DNA of 64,000 bases, taken from positions 1-64,000 of the forward strand of contig NZ_ATVR01000005.1 of the NCBI RefSeq assembly GCF_000420825.1, given 5' to 3'. Below are positions 55,129 through 63,546 of this stretch, piece by piece; positions within the stretch are counted from its first letter, which is position 1; every line of letters starts with the position of its first letter. The position numbers were made by a program, and so were the translations under genes. The notes under the pieces were generated by a model. It was not told where the DNA came from. It made no database searches and saw only the letters and a list, made by a program, of their open reading frames with translations. The DNA is from Butyrivibrio sp. AE2015. Lineage in GTDB: Bacteria > Bacillota > Clostridia > Lachnospirales > Lachnospiraceae.

Positions 55129-56214
55129 TTATGCAGCAGGCTGCTCCTTGCTATCTTCTGTGCTAAATGGATCAACTAACGCCTCATAGTAATCAGGATA
55201 AATATCCTTAGCCATCTCGATCATAGCACTTACAACATGATGATTTGGTCTGTTAACTGTATCATTATCAATCTGATATACAGCTTCTTCCTTAATAGCA
55301 GATACGTTCTCCCATCCACTCATCTTAAGAATAACATTTATAACATCATCTGTGTACATGTCAGCAGTAAGAATAACCTGTGGATCCATAGCTACAGCTG
55401 CTTCTTCTGTAAGTGCAGGCCACTGTGATTCTTCCTCTCCTGCAACATTAGTTGCTCCGATAAGACTTATCATCTCATTGATATAAGTATTTGAACCACA
55501 TGTATAAATTGTTGGTGAATCAGCAGATGGAGTAAAGAGTTCGAAAAGCACAGTCTTCTTCTCCTCTTCAGGAATAGTAGCAGCTATTTTTGATATCTCT
55601 TCAATAGTTGCTTCCATCTCTTTAACAATAGCCTCTGCAGCTTCACTTGTTGATGTAGCTGCTCCAATAAATCTGATATCATCAGAAATATCCTGAAGGC
55701 TTGCGCTGCTTGGAATATCAAGAACGCATACACCAGCCTCTTTTACAGCTGCAAAAACATCATCTCCATGGCTGGCACTCATACCTGTTGTGAAAACAAC
55801 ATCTGCGCCAAGAGCAATGATCTGCTCCTGATCAGGAGTCATCATGTCAAACTGTGGAATATCAGCACTAAGTGAATCTGCGTAGCTTGCATATGAATAT
55901 GTATCACATGCAACGATCTTATCACCAAGTCCAAGGTCTATAAGAATCTGTGTTGTTGAAGGAGCCATTGATACAATTGAGTTTACTTCTTCAGGAATTG
56001 TAACTTCATTGCCACTTCTATCAGTGGTTGGCTTTGCTGATACATCTGTATTTTCAGTGGATTCTGTCTGAAGAGTAGATGCTTCGCTGGTAGCTGTAAC
56101 ACTTTCCTCAGCTACTGTTTCTGAAACTGTTTCTGCTGTGGTATTTCCGCATCCAACAGCAAAAGTAGACATCATGGCAACAGCCATGACAATAGATAGA
56201 ATTTTCTTTTTCAT
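55129..56214 (-). CDS. btuF: Vitamin B12/iron-chelate ABC transporter substrate-binding lipoprotein
   Basis: The 361-residue protein has a lipoprotein signal (MKKKILSIVMAVAMMS) with lipobox FAVGC, a Ser/Thr/Glu-rich linker (about 25-63) and a class III (BtuF/FepB) binding domain starting RSGNEVTIPEEVNSIVSMAP. LGADVVFTTGMSASHG and FELFTPSADSPTIYTCGSN fit the family. GAGGGAG precedes the ATG. It is the first gene of the cobalamin cluster, behind a promoter and structured leader at 56242-56313. Confidence 0.9.
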   Translation of the reverse strand: MKKKILSIVMAVAMMSTFAVGCGNTTAETVSETVAEESVTATSEASTLQTESTENTDVSAKPTTDRSGNEVTIPEEVNSIVSMAPSTTQILIDLGLGDKIVACDTYSYASYADSLSADIPQFDMMTPDQEQIIALGADVVFTTGMSASHGDDVFAAVKEAGVCVLDIPSSASLQDISDDIRFIGAATSTSEAAEAIVKEMEATIEEISKIAATIPEEEKKTVLFELFTPSADSPTIYTCGSNTYINEMISLIGATNVAGEEESQWPALTEEAAVAMDPQVILTADMYTDDVINVILKMSGWENVSAIKEEAVYQIDNDTVNRPNHHVVSAMIEMAKDIYPDYYEALVDPFSTEDSKEQPAA

Positions 56215-56241
56215 AATTCTCCCTCACTTTATTACCTATTA

Positions 56242-56280
56242 AGTGCCCCGGAGAATCTCCCTTGGGCCACCATTTGCACT
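56242..56280 (-). promoter_or_regulatory. Structured 5' leader of the btuF-cob cluster
   Basis: AGTGC (56276-56280) pairs with GCACT (56242-56246), enclosing CCC/GGG and an inner GGAG-ATT-CTCC hairpin. The element begins close to the predicted transcription start and lies about 28 nt before the btuF start. It does not match the cobalamin riboswitch core as I know it, so any ligand role is speculative. Confidence 0.4.
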
Positions 56281-56284
56281 GACA

Positions 56285-56313
56285 AAAATAACATCAAATG
56301 CCCGCATTGTCAA
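56285..56313 (-). promoter_or_regulatory. Promoter of the btuF-cob cluster
   Basis: Minus-strand TTGACA (56308-56313), a 17-bp spacer and TATTTT (56285-56290) lie in the 121-bp gap between proB and btuF. The -35 matches consensus exactly. Confidence 0.6.
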
Positions 56314-56335
56314 TGTCAGAGCACGCATAAGCTTC

Positions 56336-57130
56336 TTATTTTGCCACAAACAAAGTTCCCACAATCTTTTTCTCAATGACATCATAGAGCTTTTCAGGAT
56401 TCTTACCATTTGTGATGATCACATCGATTCCATGCTCTGTAGCATACTCTGCTGCATCAAGCTTTGTTATCATTCCGCCTGTTCCACGATTTGAACCCGA
56501 GCCTGATGCAATTGACTTTAATTCATCTGTAATCTCTTCAACCCTGCTAATAAGCTTTGCATCAGGATTAGTACTTGGATTGCCATCATAAAGTCCATCA
56601 ATATCTGAGAAAATTATAAGCTTACTTGCGTTGCAAAAAGCTGCAACAAAAGCTGACAACATATCATTATCAGAAAAGAGCTTCTTTTCAGATTCAATCT
56701 CTGCGTGGCTTACTGAGTCATTCTCATTAACAATTGGAATAATATGATTCTCTAAAAGAGCATCAAAAGTGTTCTTTAAGTTCTTACTCCTTATAGGATC
56801 TGCAATATCCTCATTGTCAAGCAGTATCTGACCTACCATTCTTCCGTATTCACTAAAGAACTTATCATAAAGATGCATAAGCTCTGTCTGCCCAACGGCA
56901 GCTGCAGCCTGCTTCATCCTGATCTCTTTTGGCTTCTGGGCAAGTCTCATCTTACCTGCACCAACGGCAATAGCACCTGATGAAACAAGCACAAGATCAT
57001 ACCCCAGATTTTCAACACCTGCCAAAGCTCTGCAGAGATGGTCAAGAGCCCTTATATCAACGTTTCCATCACTATTTGTTATTGTGGAAGTACCTACTTT
57101 TACAACTATTCTCTTCTTACTGACGCTCAT
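56336..57130 (-). CDS. proB: Glutamate 5-kinase
   Basis: ProB phosphorylates glutamate in the first step of proline synthesis and is normally feedback-inhibited by proline. The 264-residue protein is the amino-acid kinase domain only: VVKVGTSTITNSDG, LVSSGAIAVGAGKM and FSDIDGLYDGNPSTNPDA are present, and GSNRGTGGMITKLDAA closes the active site. The C-terminal PUA domain found in E. coli ProB (367 residues) is absent, as in many Firmicutes. It stands alone; proA is 42 kb away. Confidence 0.95.
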   Translation of the reverse strand: MSVSKKRIVVKVGTSTITNSDGNVDIRALDHLCRALAGVENLGYDLVLVSSGAIAVGAGKMRLAQKPKEIRMKQAAAAVGQTELMHLYDKFFSEYGRMVGQILLDNEDIADPIRSKNLKNTFDALLENHIIPIVNENDSVSHAEIESEKKLFSDNDMLSAFVAAFCNASKLIIFSDIDGLYDGNPSTNPDAKLISRVEEITDELKSIASGSGSNRGTGGMITKLDAAEYATEHGIDVIITNGKNPEKLYDVIEKKIVGTLFVAK

Positions 57131-57170
57131 AGTTTTCCCCTTTACCTTGCTAAATCATATGTTAATACTA

Positions 57171-57204
57171 TATAAAAAGAACTACCATAAATCAATGGTA
57201 GTCC
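57171..57204 (-). terminator. ssrA terminator
   Basis: ACTACCAT (57181-57188) pairs with ATGGTAGT (57195-57202), followed on the minus strand by TTCTTTTTATA. It lies 9 nt beyond the mature 3' end of the tmRNA. Confidence 0.85.
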
Positions 57205-57212
57205 TTAAAAAA

Positions 57213-57566
57213 TGGATTAGAGGGGAGTCGAACCCCTGTCCAAAAATTCATCCCCTGTACTTCTACTATCATAGCTTATTATTCCGAGATTCTTCATCTC
57301 TGTTCCCTCTTACCTGCGGTAACAAGCAACTACAAATAATCGGTAGCTTCATGATACGACCATAACCGCAAAGCTTAGGCTATGTCGTTTCCTACAAAGT
57401 TTGACGCCAGTTACCGAGTGTGTAGGTGCACACGGGCTGACGGGCTGCGCTTAGGCAGCGAGTGCTAAATTATCGTTAGCGTTTAATTTTAATTTGAGGT
57501 TTAACGCGACCATCCTGCGGATAGCTTCTCCAGCTTCAAAATCCCTGTCGAAACCTTTACTAACCC
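57213..57566 (-). ncRNA. ssrA: tmRNA (transfer-messenger RNA)
   Basis: tmRNA rescues stalled ribosomes together with SmpB by adding a degradation tag. The 3' end carries the T-arm GACAGGGGTTCGACTCCCC and an acceptor strand CTAATCC plus discriminator A (57213-57220). It pairs with GGGTTAG at the 5' end (57560-57566), followed by the conserved GGTTTCGACAGG. The tag frame at 57451-57480 reads ANDNLALAA then TAA if the resume codon is GCT, and the LALAA ending is the usual protease signal. CCA is not encoded. Length is about 354 nt. smpB lies directly upstream on the same strand. Confidence 0.95.
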
Positions 57567-57576
57567 TTATTTAATT

Positions 57577-57603
57577 GTGCTTACCCATTATATCGGTAAG
57601 CAC
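57577..57603 (-). repeat. Perfect inverted repeat enclosing the ssrA -10 box
   Basis: GTGCTTACC (57577-57585 read on the plus strand) and GGTAAGCAC (57595-57603) form a 9-bp perfect inverted repeat with a 9-nt loop that holds TATAAT. No T run follows, so it is not a normal smpB terminator. It could be an operator or a processing stem in the smpB-ssrA read-through transcript. Confidence 0.6.
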
Positions 57604-57615
57604 AGATAAAATCAA
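57587..57615 (-). promoter_or_regulatory. ssrA promoter
   Basis: Minus-strand TTGATT (57610-57615), a 17-bp spacer and consensus TATAAT (57587-57592) place transcription start about 12-15 nt upstream of the mature tmRNA 5' end, in keeping with RNase P trimming of a short leader. Confidence 0.75.
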
Positions 57616-57634
57616 TACTCCGGCAGTTTAGTTT

Positions 57635-58105
57635 TTATTTAAATTTGACCTTGAACTCTTTTTCTGCTTCTCTTTGCTGATCTTTCTTGGCCATATCTGC
57701 TCGTTTATCATAGAGCTTTTTACCTTTGGCAAGTCCAAGCTCCACCTTTACTCTGCCATTCTTAAAATAAACTTCAAGAGGAACCAAAGTGTATCCCTGA
57801 ACCATCTTCTGCTGATCAAGTTTTCTGATCTCAGCTTTATGTAAAAGAAGCCTCTTTACACGAAGGGGATCCTTATTAAAAATATTACCCTTTTCATATG
57901 GGCTTATGTTCATACCCATAATGAAAGCTTCCCCCTTATCAATACTGATCCAAGCTTCCTTGATACTACATTTTCCCTGTCTTATGGATTTAACTTCTGT
58001 TCCAAAAAGTTCGATACCTGCCTCATACTTCTCTTCTATAAAGTAGTCATGATATGCCTTTTTATTATTTGCTACCAGTTTTCTTGCCTTATTATCTTCT
58101 GCCAT
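57635..58105 (-). CDS. smpB: SsrA-binding protein
   Basis: SmpB binds tmRNA and delivers it to stalled ribosomes. The 156-residue length is normal. [36 protein letters not shown] and the basic C-terminal tail ending [12 protein letters not shown] are conserved. It lies between rnr and ssrA, the classic Firmicute order, and probably shares a transcript with rnr. Confidence 0.97.
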   Translation of the reverse strand: MAEDNKARKLVANNKKAYHDYFIEEKYEAGIELFGTEVKSIRQGKCSIKEAWISIDKGEAFIMGMNISPYEKGNIFNKDPLRVKRLLLHKAEIRKLDQQKMVQGYTLVPLEVYFKNGRVKVELGLAKGKKLYDKRADMAKKDQQREAEKEFKVKFK

Positions 58106-58126
58106 AATACACCTGCACTTTATATT

Positions 58127-60535
58127 TTATCTTTTCTTTTTTCTGCCTTTTTGCTGCGAGCTTCTTGCTGCCTTACTTGTAGCAGACTTTTTATATTTAT
58201 GAACCTTATAGACCTTTCGGGAAGACTTAGATTTTTCCTTATTGGAAGAGACGTTTTTTCTTCCTTTTCCTTTATCGCTTCCTGATTTACGCTTTTTCCT
58301 AAACTCGCCAGTTAGTGTATCCGGTTCATACTCGCTAAGATCAATAAGCTTGCCGTTATATTCTACAAGGCGTCCCTCAGTGGCTTGAATGTCATCGCTC
58401 TCTTCATAACCATCGTCACCGTTTCTTTCTTCCTGAGCGATTTCTCCAAGCTTTCTGACCTTCCTTGCTCTGTCCAAAGCTACCTTTTTGGCCTTTGGAA
58501 TATCTTCAAATCCATCATAGTCAAACTCATCGTCTTCATCTTCAGACAAAACAAGCTTAAAATCAATAGATTTTGTAAGTCTGTCAGCACCGGCTACTTT
58601 GATCACAACTCTCTGACCAAGAGTATACTCCTTATGAGTTCTCTCGCCTACAAGCTTCATGTTTCCTTCATCATACACATAAAAATCATCGCTCATTGCT
58701 GCAGCTCTGACCATGCCCTCACAGGAATTCTCAAGCTCAACAAATAATCCCCAGGCTGTAACTCCAGAAACAATACCTTCAAAGCGCTCACCAATATGAT
58801 TTTCCATATACTGAGCCTTCTTTAGCTTATCAGTCTCTCTCTCGGCTTCCTCAGCTCTTCTTTCAGTTTCTGAAGAGTGCTTTGCAACTTCATCAAGAAT
58901 CGCTTCATAGTGCGAGGACTTGGCCGCTGTCATTCTTCCCCTCAGGTGGTCCTTGATGATCCTGTGGATCTGAAGGTCAGGATATCGCCTTATAGGAGAA
59001 GTAAAGTGACAATAATAGTCAAAAGCAAGTCCAAAATGCCCTGTACACTCTGTGCTGTACTTGGCCTGCATCATGCTCCTTAATGTCATTCTGCTGATAA
59101 CAGCTTCTTCTTTTGTCCCCTCTATTCCCTTTAGGAGTTTCTGAAGCTCTTTTGGCCTTACACCTTCATCCTTTCTGGTTCTTATATGATAACCAAGATT
59201 GTTTACAAATGCAGCAAGGGAGCTGATCTTCTCCGGATCCGGCTGCTCATGGATACGATATACAAAAGGACTTTGAAGGTAAAAGAAATGCTCTGCAACT
59301 GTCTGGTTCGCAGCAAGCATAAAGTCCTCGATGAGCTTTGTTGCAGTATTTCTCTCATGAGGAACTATATCGATCGGATTTCCTTCTTCATCCAAAATGA
59401 TCTTGGTTTCAGGAAAATCAAAGTCAATTGCGCCCTTGGATTCTCTTTTCTTTCTGAGGATACTTGAAAGCTCAGCCATTTCCTCGAACATAGGAACCAG
59501 CTCTTTGTACTTCAGAGTTTCCTCTTCATCTTTATCTTCAAGAATCTTGGCAACGCTAGTATAGGACATTCTTTCATTGACATTGATCACAGACTCAACA
59601 ATATCATGGTCTATAACTTTACCGCTCTTATCTATTGTCATAAGACAGCTGAGTGCAAGTCTGTCCTCTCCGTGATTCAAAGAGCAGATACCATTTGAAA
59701 GTCTGTGTGGAAGCATAGGGATTACCCTGTCCACGAGATAGACACTTGTTCCTCTTTTAAGGGCTTCTCTATCAAGCGCAGAACTCTCCTGCACATAATT
59801 TGTAACGTCAGCAATATGAACTCCCAAATGATAAAGACCTTTATCATCTATAGTAAGGCTGACTGCATCATCAAGATCTTTTGCGTCCTCGCCATCGATC
59901 GTCACCATCATTACATCGCGAAGGTCCTCTCTGCCGTACATGTCGGCTTCGCTTATCTGATCTGGGCATCTGTTGGCCTGATTTATGACCTTTTCCGGGA
60001 ATTCATAAGGAATATCATAGTTTTTTACAATGGACAAAATATCAACACCTGGGTCATTTATATTGCCAATGACCTCTTTTACTTTGCCCTCCGGCTTTCT
60101 GTGAAGTGCCTGATTGCCATAATCTGTTATAGTTACAACTACTTTATCACCTGTAACAGCACTTCCATGGTGTTCTATAGGAATAAAAATATCCTGAAGA
60201 ACTTTTGAATTGTCAGGAATAACAAAACCAAAGTTCTTTTCCCCTTGGTATGTTCCCACAAGCTCTTCCATTCCTCTTACAAGAATATTCCTGATACGAC
60301 CTTCCTGCCTTTTACCTGTTGATTCAGGCAAAATCTCAACTTCTACAGTATCTGAATGAAAGGCGCCATGAACATACTCTTCAGGAATAAAGATATCTTC
60401 ATCCATTCCTTCTACTTCAACAAAACCAAAGCCTCTTGGGTTTGCTACGAACTGTCCTACTATATAGTTTTTATGTTTCTTTGAAGTTCCAAAAGAACTC
60501 TCTTCTACTCTTTTTAACTTTTTTCCCTTACTCAT
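58127..60535 (-). CDS. rnr: Ribonuclease R
   Basis: RNase R is a processive 3'-5' exoribonuclease that degrades structured RNA and helps tmRNA-linked mRNA decay. The 802-residue protein has two N-terminal cold-shock/OB domains (about 20-150), the RNB catalytic core with TIDGEDAKDLDDAVSL (212-227) holding the metal-binding aspartates, an S1 domain (about 635-715) and a Lys/Ser-rich basic tail (about 750-802). It lies between secG and smpB. Confidence 0.96.
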   Translation of the reverse strand: MSKGKKLKRVEESSFGTSKKHKNYIVGQFVANPRGFGFVEVEGMDEDIFIPEEYVHGAFHSDTVEVEILPESTGKRQEGRIRNILVRGMEELVGTYQGEKNFGFVIPDNSKVLQDIFIPIEHHGSAVTGDKVVVTITDYGNQALHRKPEGKVKEVIGNINDPGVDILSIVKNYDIPYEFPEKVINQANRCPDQISEADMYGREDLRDVMMVTIDGEDAKDLDDAVSLTIDDKGLYHLGVHIADVTNYVQESSALDREALKRGTSVYLVDRVIPMLPHRLSNGICSLNHGEDRLALSCLMTIDKSGKVIDHDIVESVINVNERMSYTSVAKILEDKDEEETLKYKELVPMFEEMAELSSILRKKRESKGAIDFDFPETKIILDEEGNPIDIVPHERNTATKLIEDFMLAANQTVAEHFFYLQSPFVYRIHEQPDPEKISSLAAFVNNLGYHIRTRKDEGVRPKELQKLLKGIEGTKEEAVISRMTLRSMMQAKYSTECTGHFGLAFDYYCHFTSPIRRYPDLQIHRIIKDHLRGRMTAAKSSHYEAILDEVAKHSSETERRAEEAERETDKLKKAQYMENHIGERFEGIVSGVTAWGLFVELENSCEGMVRAAAMSDDFYVYDEGNMKLVGERTHKEYTLGQRVVIKVAGADRLTKSIDFKLVLSEDEDDEFDYDGFEDIPKAKKVALDRARKVRKLGEIAQEERNGDDGYEESDDIQATEGRLVEYNGKLIDLSEYEPDTLTGEFRKKRKSGSDKGKGRKNVSSNKEKSKSSRKVYKVHKYKKSATSKAARSSQQKGRKKKR

Positions 60536-60565
60536 ATATACCTCGGCAAGTGCCAGACTTTGGAA

Positions 60566-60597
60566 TTTTAAAAGGCACTCTATTTCTAGAGTGCCTC
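60566..60597 (-). terminator. Terminator between secG and rnr
   Basis: GGCACTCTA (60574-60582) pairs with TAGAGTGCC (60587-60595) with a 4-nt loop, followed on the minus strand by TTTTAAAATT. It separates the secG transcript from rnr-smpB, at least in part. Confidence 0.8.
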
Positions 60598-60615
60598 ACA
60601 TAACAATAATAATCT

Positions 60616-60858
60616 TTAGAACATATTCATGTTGAGAATTACGCTAAATACGATAAACAAAACTGATAAAACAAATGTAGCTCTCTTAAGAACACCTTCT
60701 CTTGAACGGCCTTTGTTTTTGCTCCAGTATGTATTCTCTACTGTTCCCTGAATTGCTCCAAGTCCCTGATTCTTGCCTTCCTGTGCAAGTACAAGAACAA
60801 CCAATGCGGCACAAACTATAATAAATACTACTCCGAAAACATAATCTAAAGCACTCAC
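60616..60858 (-). CDS. secG: Protein translocase subunit SecG
   Basis: SecG is the small accessory subunit of the SecYEG channel. The 80-residue protein has two membrane spans (about 3-22 and 58-78) separated by the conserved EGKNQGLGAIQG and YWSKNKGRSREG segment. It has its own promoter (60928-60956) and terminator. Confidence 0.94.
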   Translation of the reverse strand: MSALDYVFGVVFIIVCAALVVLVLAQEGKNQGLGAIQGTVENTYWSKNKGRSREGVLKRATFVLSVLFIVFSVILNMNMF

Positions 60859-60927
60859 GAAAAACTTCCCTCCCAGTACCTGTATAAAAATAGTCTTGCT
60901 AATTTTTTAAAGTCACAAGCACGTATT

Positions 60928-60956
60928 ACTTTATCATATTTATGCAATATCGTCAA
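60928..60956 (-). promoter_or_regulatory. secG promoter
   Basis: Minus-strand TTGACG (60951-60956), a 17-bp spacer and TAAAGT (60928-60933) lie about 70 bp before the secG start, in the gap after gpmI. Confidence 0.65.
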
Positions 60957-60967
60957 ACAATGCAACC

Positions 60968-62515
60968 TTATTTTTTGATAAGAAGTGACTTACCAGTCAT
61001 CTCTTTTGGCTGTTCCTCACCCATGCACTCTATAAGTGTAGGAATGATATCTGCAAGGCATCCATTCTCTCTAAGAGTATAAGCCTCATCATAGTTAACA
61101 AGGATAAATGGAACAGGGTTTGTTGTATGAGCTGTCCAAGGCTCACCTGTCTCATAATCGATCATCATATCAGCGTTACCGTGGTCAGCGCAGATAAACA
61201 TTGTTCCGTTTGTTGCCTTAACAGCATCAACAATCTTGCCAACACACTCATCAACTGTTTCAATTGCCTTTACTGCAGCCGGAATAACACCTGTATGTCC
61301 AACCATATCAGGGTTAGCAAAGTTAGCAATGATAACATCATATTTCTGAGAATTTATTGCATCAAGAATCTTCTCACAAACTTCAGGTGCGCTCATCTGA
61401 GGCTTAAGGTCGTAAGTTGGAACATCCTTAGGGCTGTTAACAAGAACTCTGTCCTCGCCCTCGTTTGGCTGCTCAACACCACCGTTAAAGAAGAATGTAA
61501 CATGAGCATACTTCTCAGTCTCTGCGATACGTGCCTGCTTCATTCCCTTAGCAGCAAGCCACTCGCCAAATGTATTGTTAAGAAGAACCTTCTTAAATGC
61601 AACTTCCTTATTAGGGATAAGAGGATCATAATCTGTGAAGCATACATATGTAACATCAAGACGCTGTCCTCTGTTAAACTTATCAAACTCATCATCGCAG
61701 AAGCAATGTGTGATCTCTCTTGCTCTGTCTGGACGGAAGTTATAGAAAATAATTGAATCTCCATCCTTAACTGTTGCTACAGGAGCACCATTCTTCATGA
61801 TAACTGTAGGAATAACAAACTCATCTGTCTTGCCATCCTTGTATGACTGCTCCATGCACTCATGTGCACTGTTTGCCTTGTTGCCTTCGCCCTTTGTGAT
61901 AGCGTTATAAGCAACCTCAACACGGTCATAGTTATTATCTCTGTCCATTGCATAGTAACGACCTGAGATAGAAGCAATCTGCCCAACGCCAAGCTCTTTC
62001 ATCTTGTTCTCAAGTTGAGCAACAAAATCAATTCCGCTTTCAGGTGGAGTATCTCTACCATCAAGGAAGCAATGAACAAAGACCTTATCAAGTCCGTTCT
62101 TTTTTGCAAGCTCTAAAAGTCCGTAGATATGTGTGATGTGGCTGTGTACACCACCATCAGAAACAAGACCATATAAATGAAGAGCTGAATTTTTCTCTTT
62201 GCAGTTATTGATAGCTGCCAAAAGACCTTCGTTTGTGAAGAAATCACCGTCTTCAATAGATTTTGTGATTCTTGTAAGTTCCTGGTAAACAATACGGCCG
62301 GCACCCATATTCATATGTCCAACCTCTGAGTTACCCATCTGTCCATCAGGAAGACCTACTGCAAGACCTGACGCATATCCCTTTACAAAAGGATAATCCT
62401 TCATAAGACCATCCATTACAGGAGTCTTAGCCATTGCAATGGCATTTCCTTCCGGATTATCATTAAGTCCATATCCATCAAGGATCAAAAGAACTGTTGG
62501 TTTAGAACCTCTCAT
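60968..62515 (-). CDS. gpmI: 2,3-bisphosphoglycerate-independent phosphoglycerate mutase
   Basis: GpmI interconverts 3- and 2-phosphoglycerate in glycolysis with two manganese ions. The 515-residue length is typical. LLILDGYGLNDNPEGNAIA opens the phosphatase domain; the phosphoserine nucleophile is Ser63 in MGNSEVGHMNMGAGR, and ICADHGNADMM carries metal ligands. GGAGG lies 9 nt before the ATG at 62515, preferred over a frame opening at 62536. It is not clustered with other glycolytic genes here. Confidence 0.96.
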   Translation of the reverse strand: MRGSKPTVLLILDGYGLNDNPEGNAIAMAKTPVMDGLMKDYPFVKGYASGLAVGLPDGQMGNSEVGHMNMGAGRIVYQELTRITKSIEDGDFFTNEGLLAAINNCKEKNSALHLYGLVSDGGVHSHITHIYGLLELAKKNGLDKVFVHCFLDGRDTPPESGIDFVAQLENKMKELGVGQIASISGRYYAMDRDNNYDRVEVAYNAITKGEGNKANSAHECMEQSYKDGKTDEFVIPTVIMKNGAPVATVKDGDSIIFYNFRPDRAREITHCFCDDEFDKFNRGQRLDVTYVCFTDYDPLIPNKEVAFKKVLLNNTFGEWLAAKGMKQARIAETEKYAHVTFFFNGGVEQPNEGEDRVLVNSPKDVPTYDLKPQMSAPEVCEKILDAINSQKYDVIIANFANPDMVGHTGVIPAAVKAIETVDECVGKIVDAVKATNGTMFICADHGNADMMIDYETGEPWTAHTTNPVPFILVNYDEAYTLRENGCLADIIPTLIECMGEEQPKEMTGKSLLIKK

Positions 62516-62583
62516 TATATATATCCTCCATTTCACGTGTAATACGTTAAAAGCAATTAAAAAGCTTTGTAATTCCTTGCATA

Positions 62584-62613
62584 GTATATATCAATTGTTA
62601 GCATTTTGACAAG
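62584..62613 (-). promoter_or_regulatory. gpmI promoter
   Basis: Minus-strand TTGTCA (62608-62613), an 18-bp spacer and TATACT (62584-62589) lie about 70 bp upstream of the gpmI start. Confidence 0.65.
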
Positions 62614-62617
62614 CCAT

Positions 62618-63523
62618 TTACTTAAGGGCAACTTCCTGCTCCGCGCCATTCATACTAACTATCATACCAAGTGACTTGATAGATGTGGAATCATCTTCGC
62701 TTATCTGAGTAAGTATAACAAGGCTCTCATGGGCCTTTGACTCAACCTCACCAATATAGGATGACAGATCATTAGGCAAAAAAGTAACAGCTGAATAGCC
62801 CAAATTCTTGCCGTTTAAAAGTATCTGGAAAAGTAGCTTTTGATTTATCATATTGATCTTTTTGGTAGAACCTGATGCATTATAAAGATCAAATCGTAGA
62901 ACAAGTAGTTTTTTACCCTTATCAGCATTTACAACATAGCTCTTTGAGCTTTCAGGATATGTACTTGAAACAGAATATCCCTGGTAAGAAAGGAATATAT
63001 TGCTTTCTATTTCCTGCGTCTGATCTGAAGAAAGCACGATTGCATTGCTGCTTACTTCAGTTGGTTTTTCTTCCTCATCAGTTTCCTGGGCAGCTGTAGA
63101 TGCAGTTGTAGCGGCAGCTCCCACTTCAGTACCTGGCTCAGATGAGCCGATTGCTGATGAAGCATCATCCGTTTTATCCGGCACTTCAGAAAAATCTTCG
63201 CTTGAATCCATTGTTGGTACAACCTCTTCTACTCTTACAGGAGTGGTCGGCTGAGTAGTTGTAGCCTGACTTTCCTGTTTTTTCTGTTCGTCTTTAGCTG
63301 CTTTTCTTGCCTCTTTTTCGCGCTCTTTTTGAACTTCTTTCGCATCGACGTAGGTCAGTTTCTCTTTATCGTTATTTGAATACTTCATCAAAAGACCTAC
63401 AGCAAATTCGACAGTCTGTTTATACTCATCTTCAGTAAGCTCCGGAAATTTTTCTCCGCAGCCTGAAAGAGATAAGACGATCATAACAGTAAGTGAAAGT
63501 AATACAGCTCTTTTAACCCTCAT
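62618..63523 (-). CDS. Hypothetical lipoprotein
   Basis: The 301-residue protein has a signal MRVKRAVLLSLTVMIVLS and lipobox LSGCG, a short helical region, a Lys/Glu-rich stretch (about 60-86), a long low-complexity Thr/Ser/Glu linker (about 87-160) and a C-terminal beta-rich domain (about 165-301) with KKLLVLRFDLYNASGSTKKI, reminiscent of extracytoplasmic DUF4352-like immunoglobulin folds. No function is known. It follows the histidine kinase gene on the same strand by 23 bp, so it may be a target or accessory of that system. Confidence 0.75.
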   Translation of the reverse strand: MRVKRAVLLSLTVMIVLSLSGCGEKFPELTEDEYKQTVEFAVGLLMKYSNNDKEKLTYVDAKEVQKEREKEARKAAKDEQKKQESQATTTQPTTPVRVEEVVPTMDSSEDFSEVPDKTDDASSAIGSSEPGTEVGAAATTASTAAQETDEEEKPTEVSSNAIVLSSDQTQEIESNIFLSYQGYSVSSTYPESSKSYVVNADKGKKLLVLRFDLYNASGSTKKINMINQKLLFQILLNGKNLGYSAVTFLPNDLSSYIGEVESKAHESLVILTQISEDDSTSIKSLGMIVSMNGAEQEVALK

Positions 63524-63546
63524 AAAAGTACCCTCATATCATTACT

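Noticed and set aside
56215-56335. A standard cobalamin riboswitch upstream of btuF
   Set aside because: The gap is only 121 bp including the promoter, and the conserved core and B12-box sequences are not seen. The hairpin is reported separately with low confidence.
57084-57365. A 93-codon open frame on the plus strand across the tmRNA 3' half
   Set aside because: The stretch is explained by ssrA and its terminator on the minus strand; the frame has no ribosome binding site.
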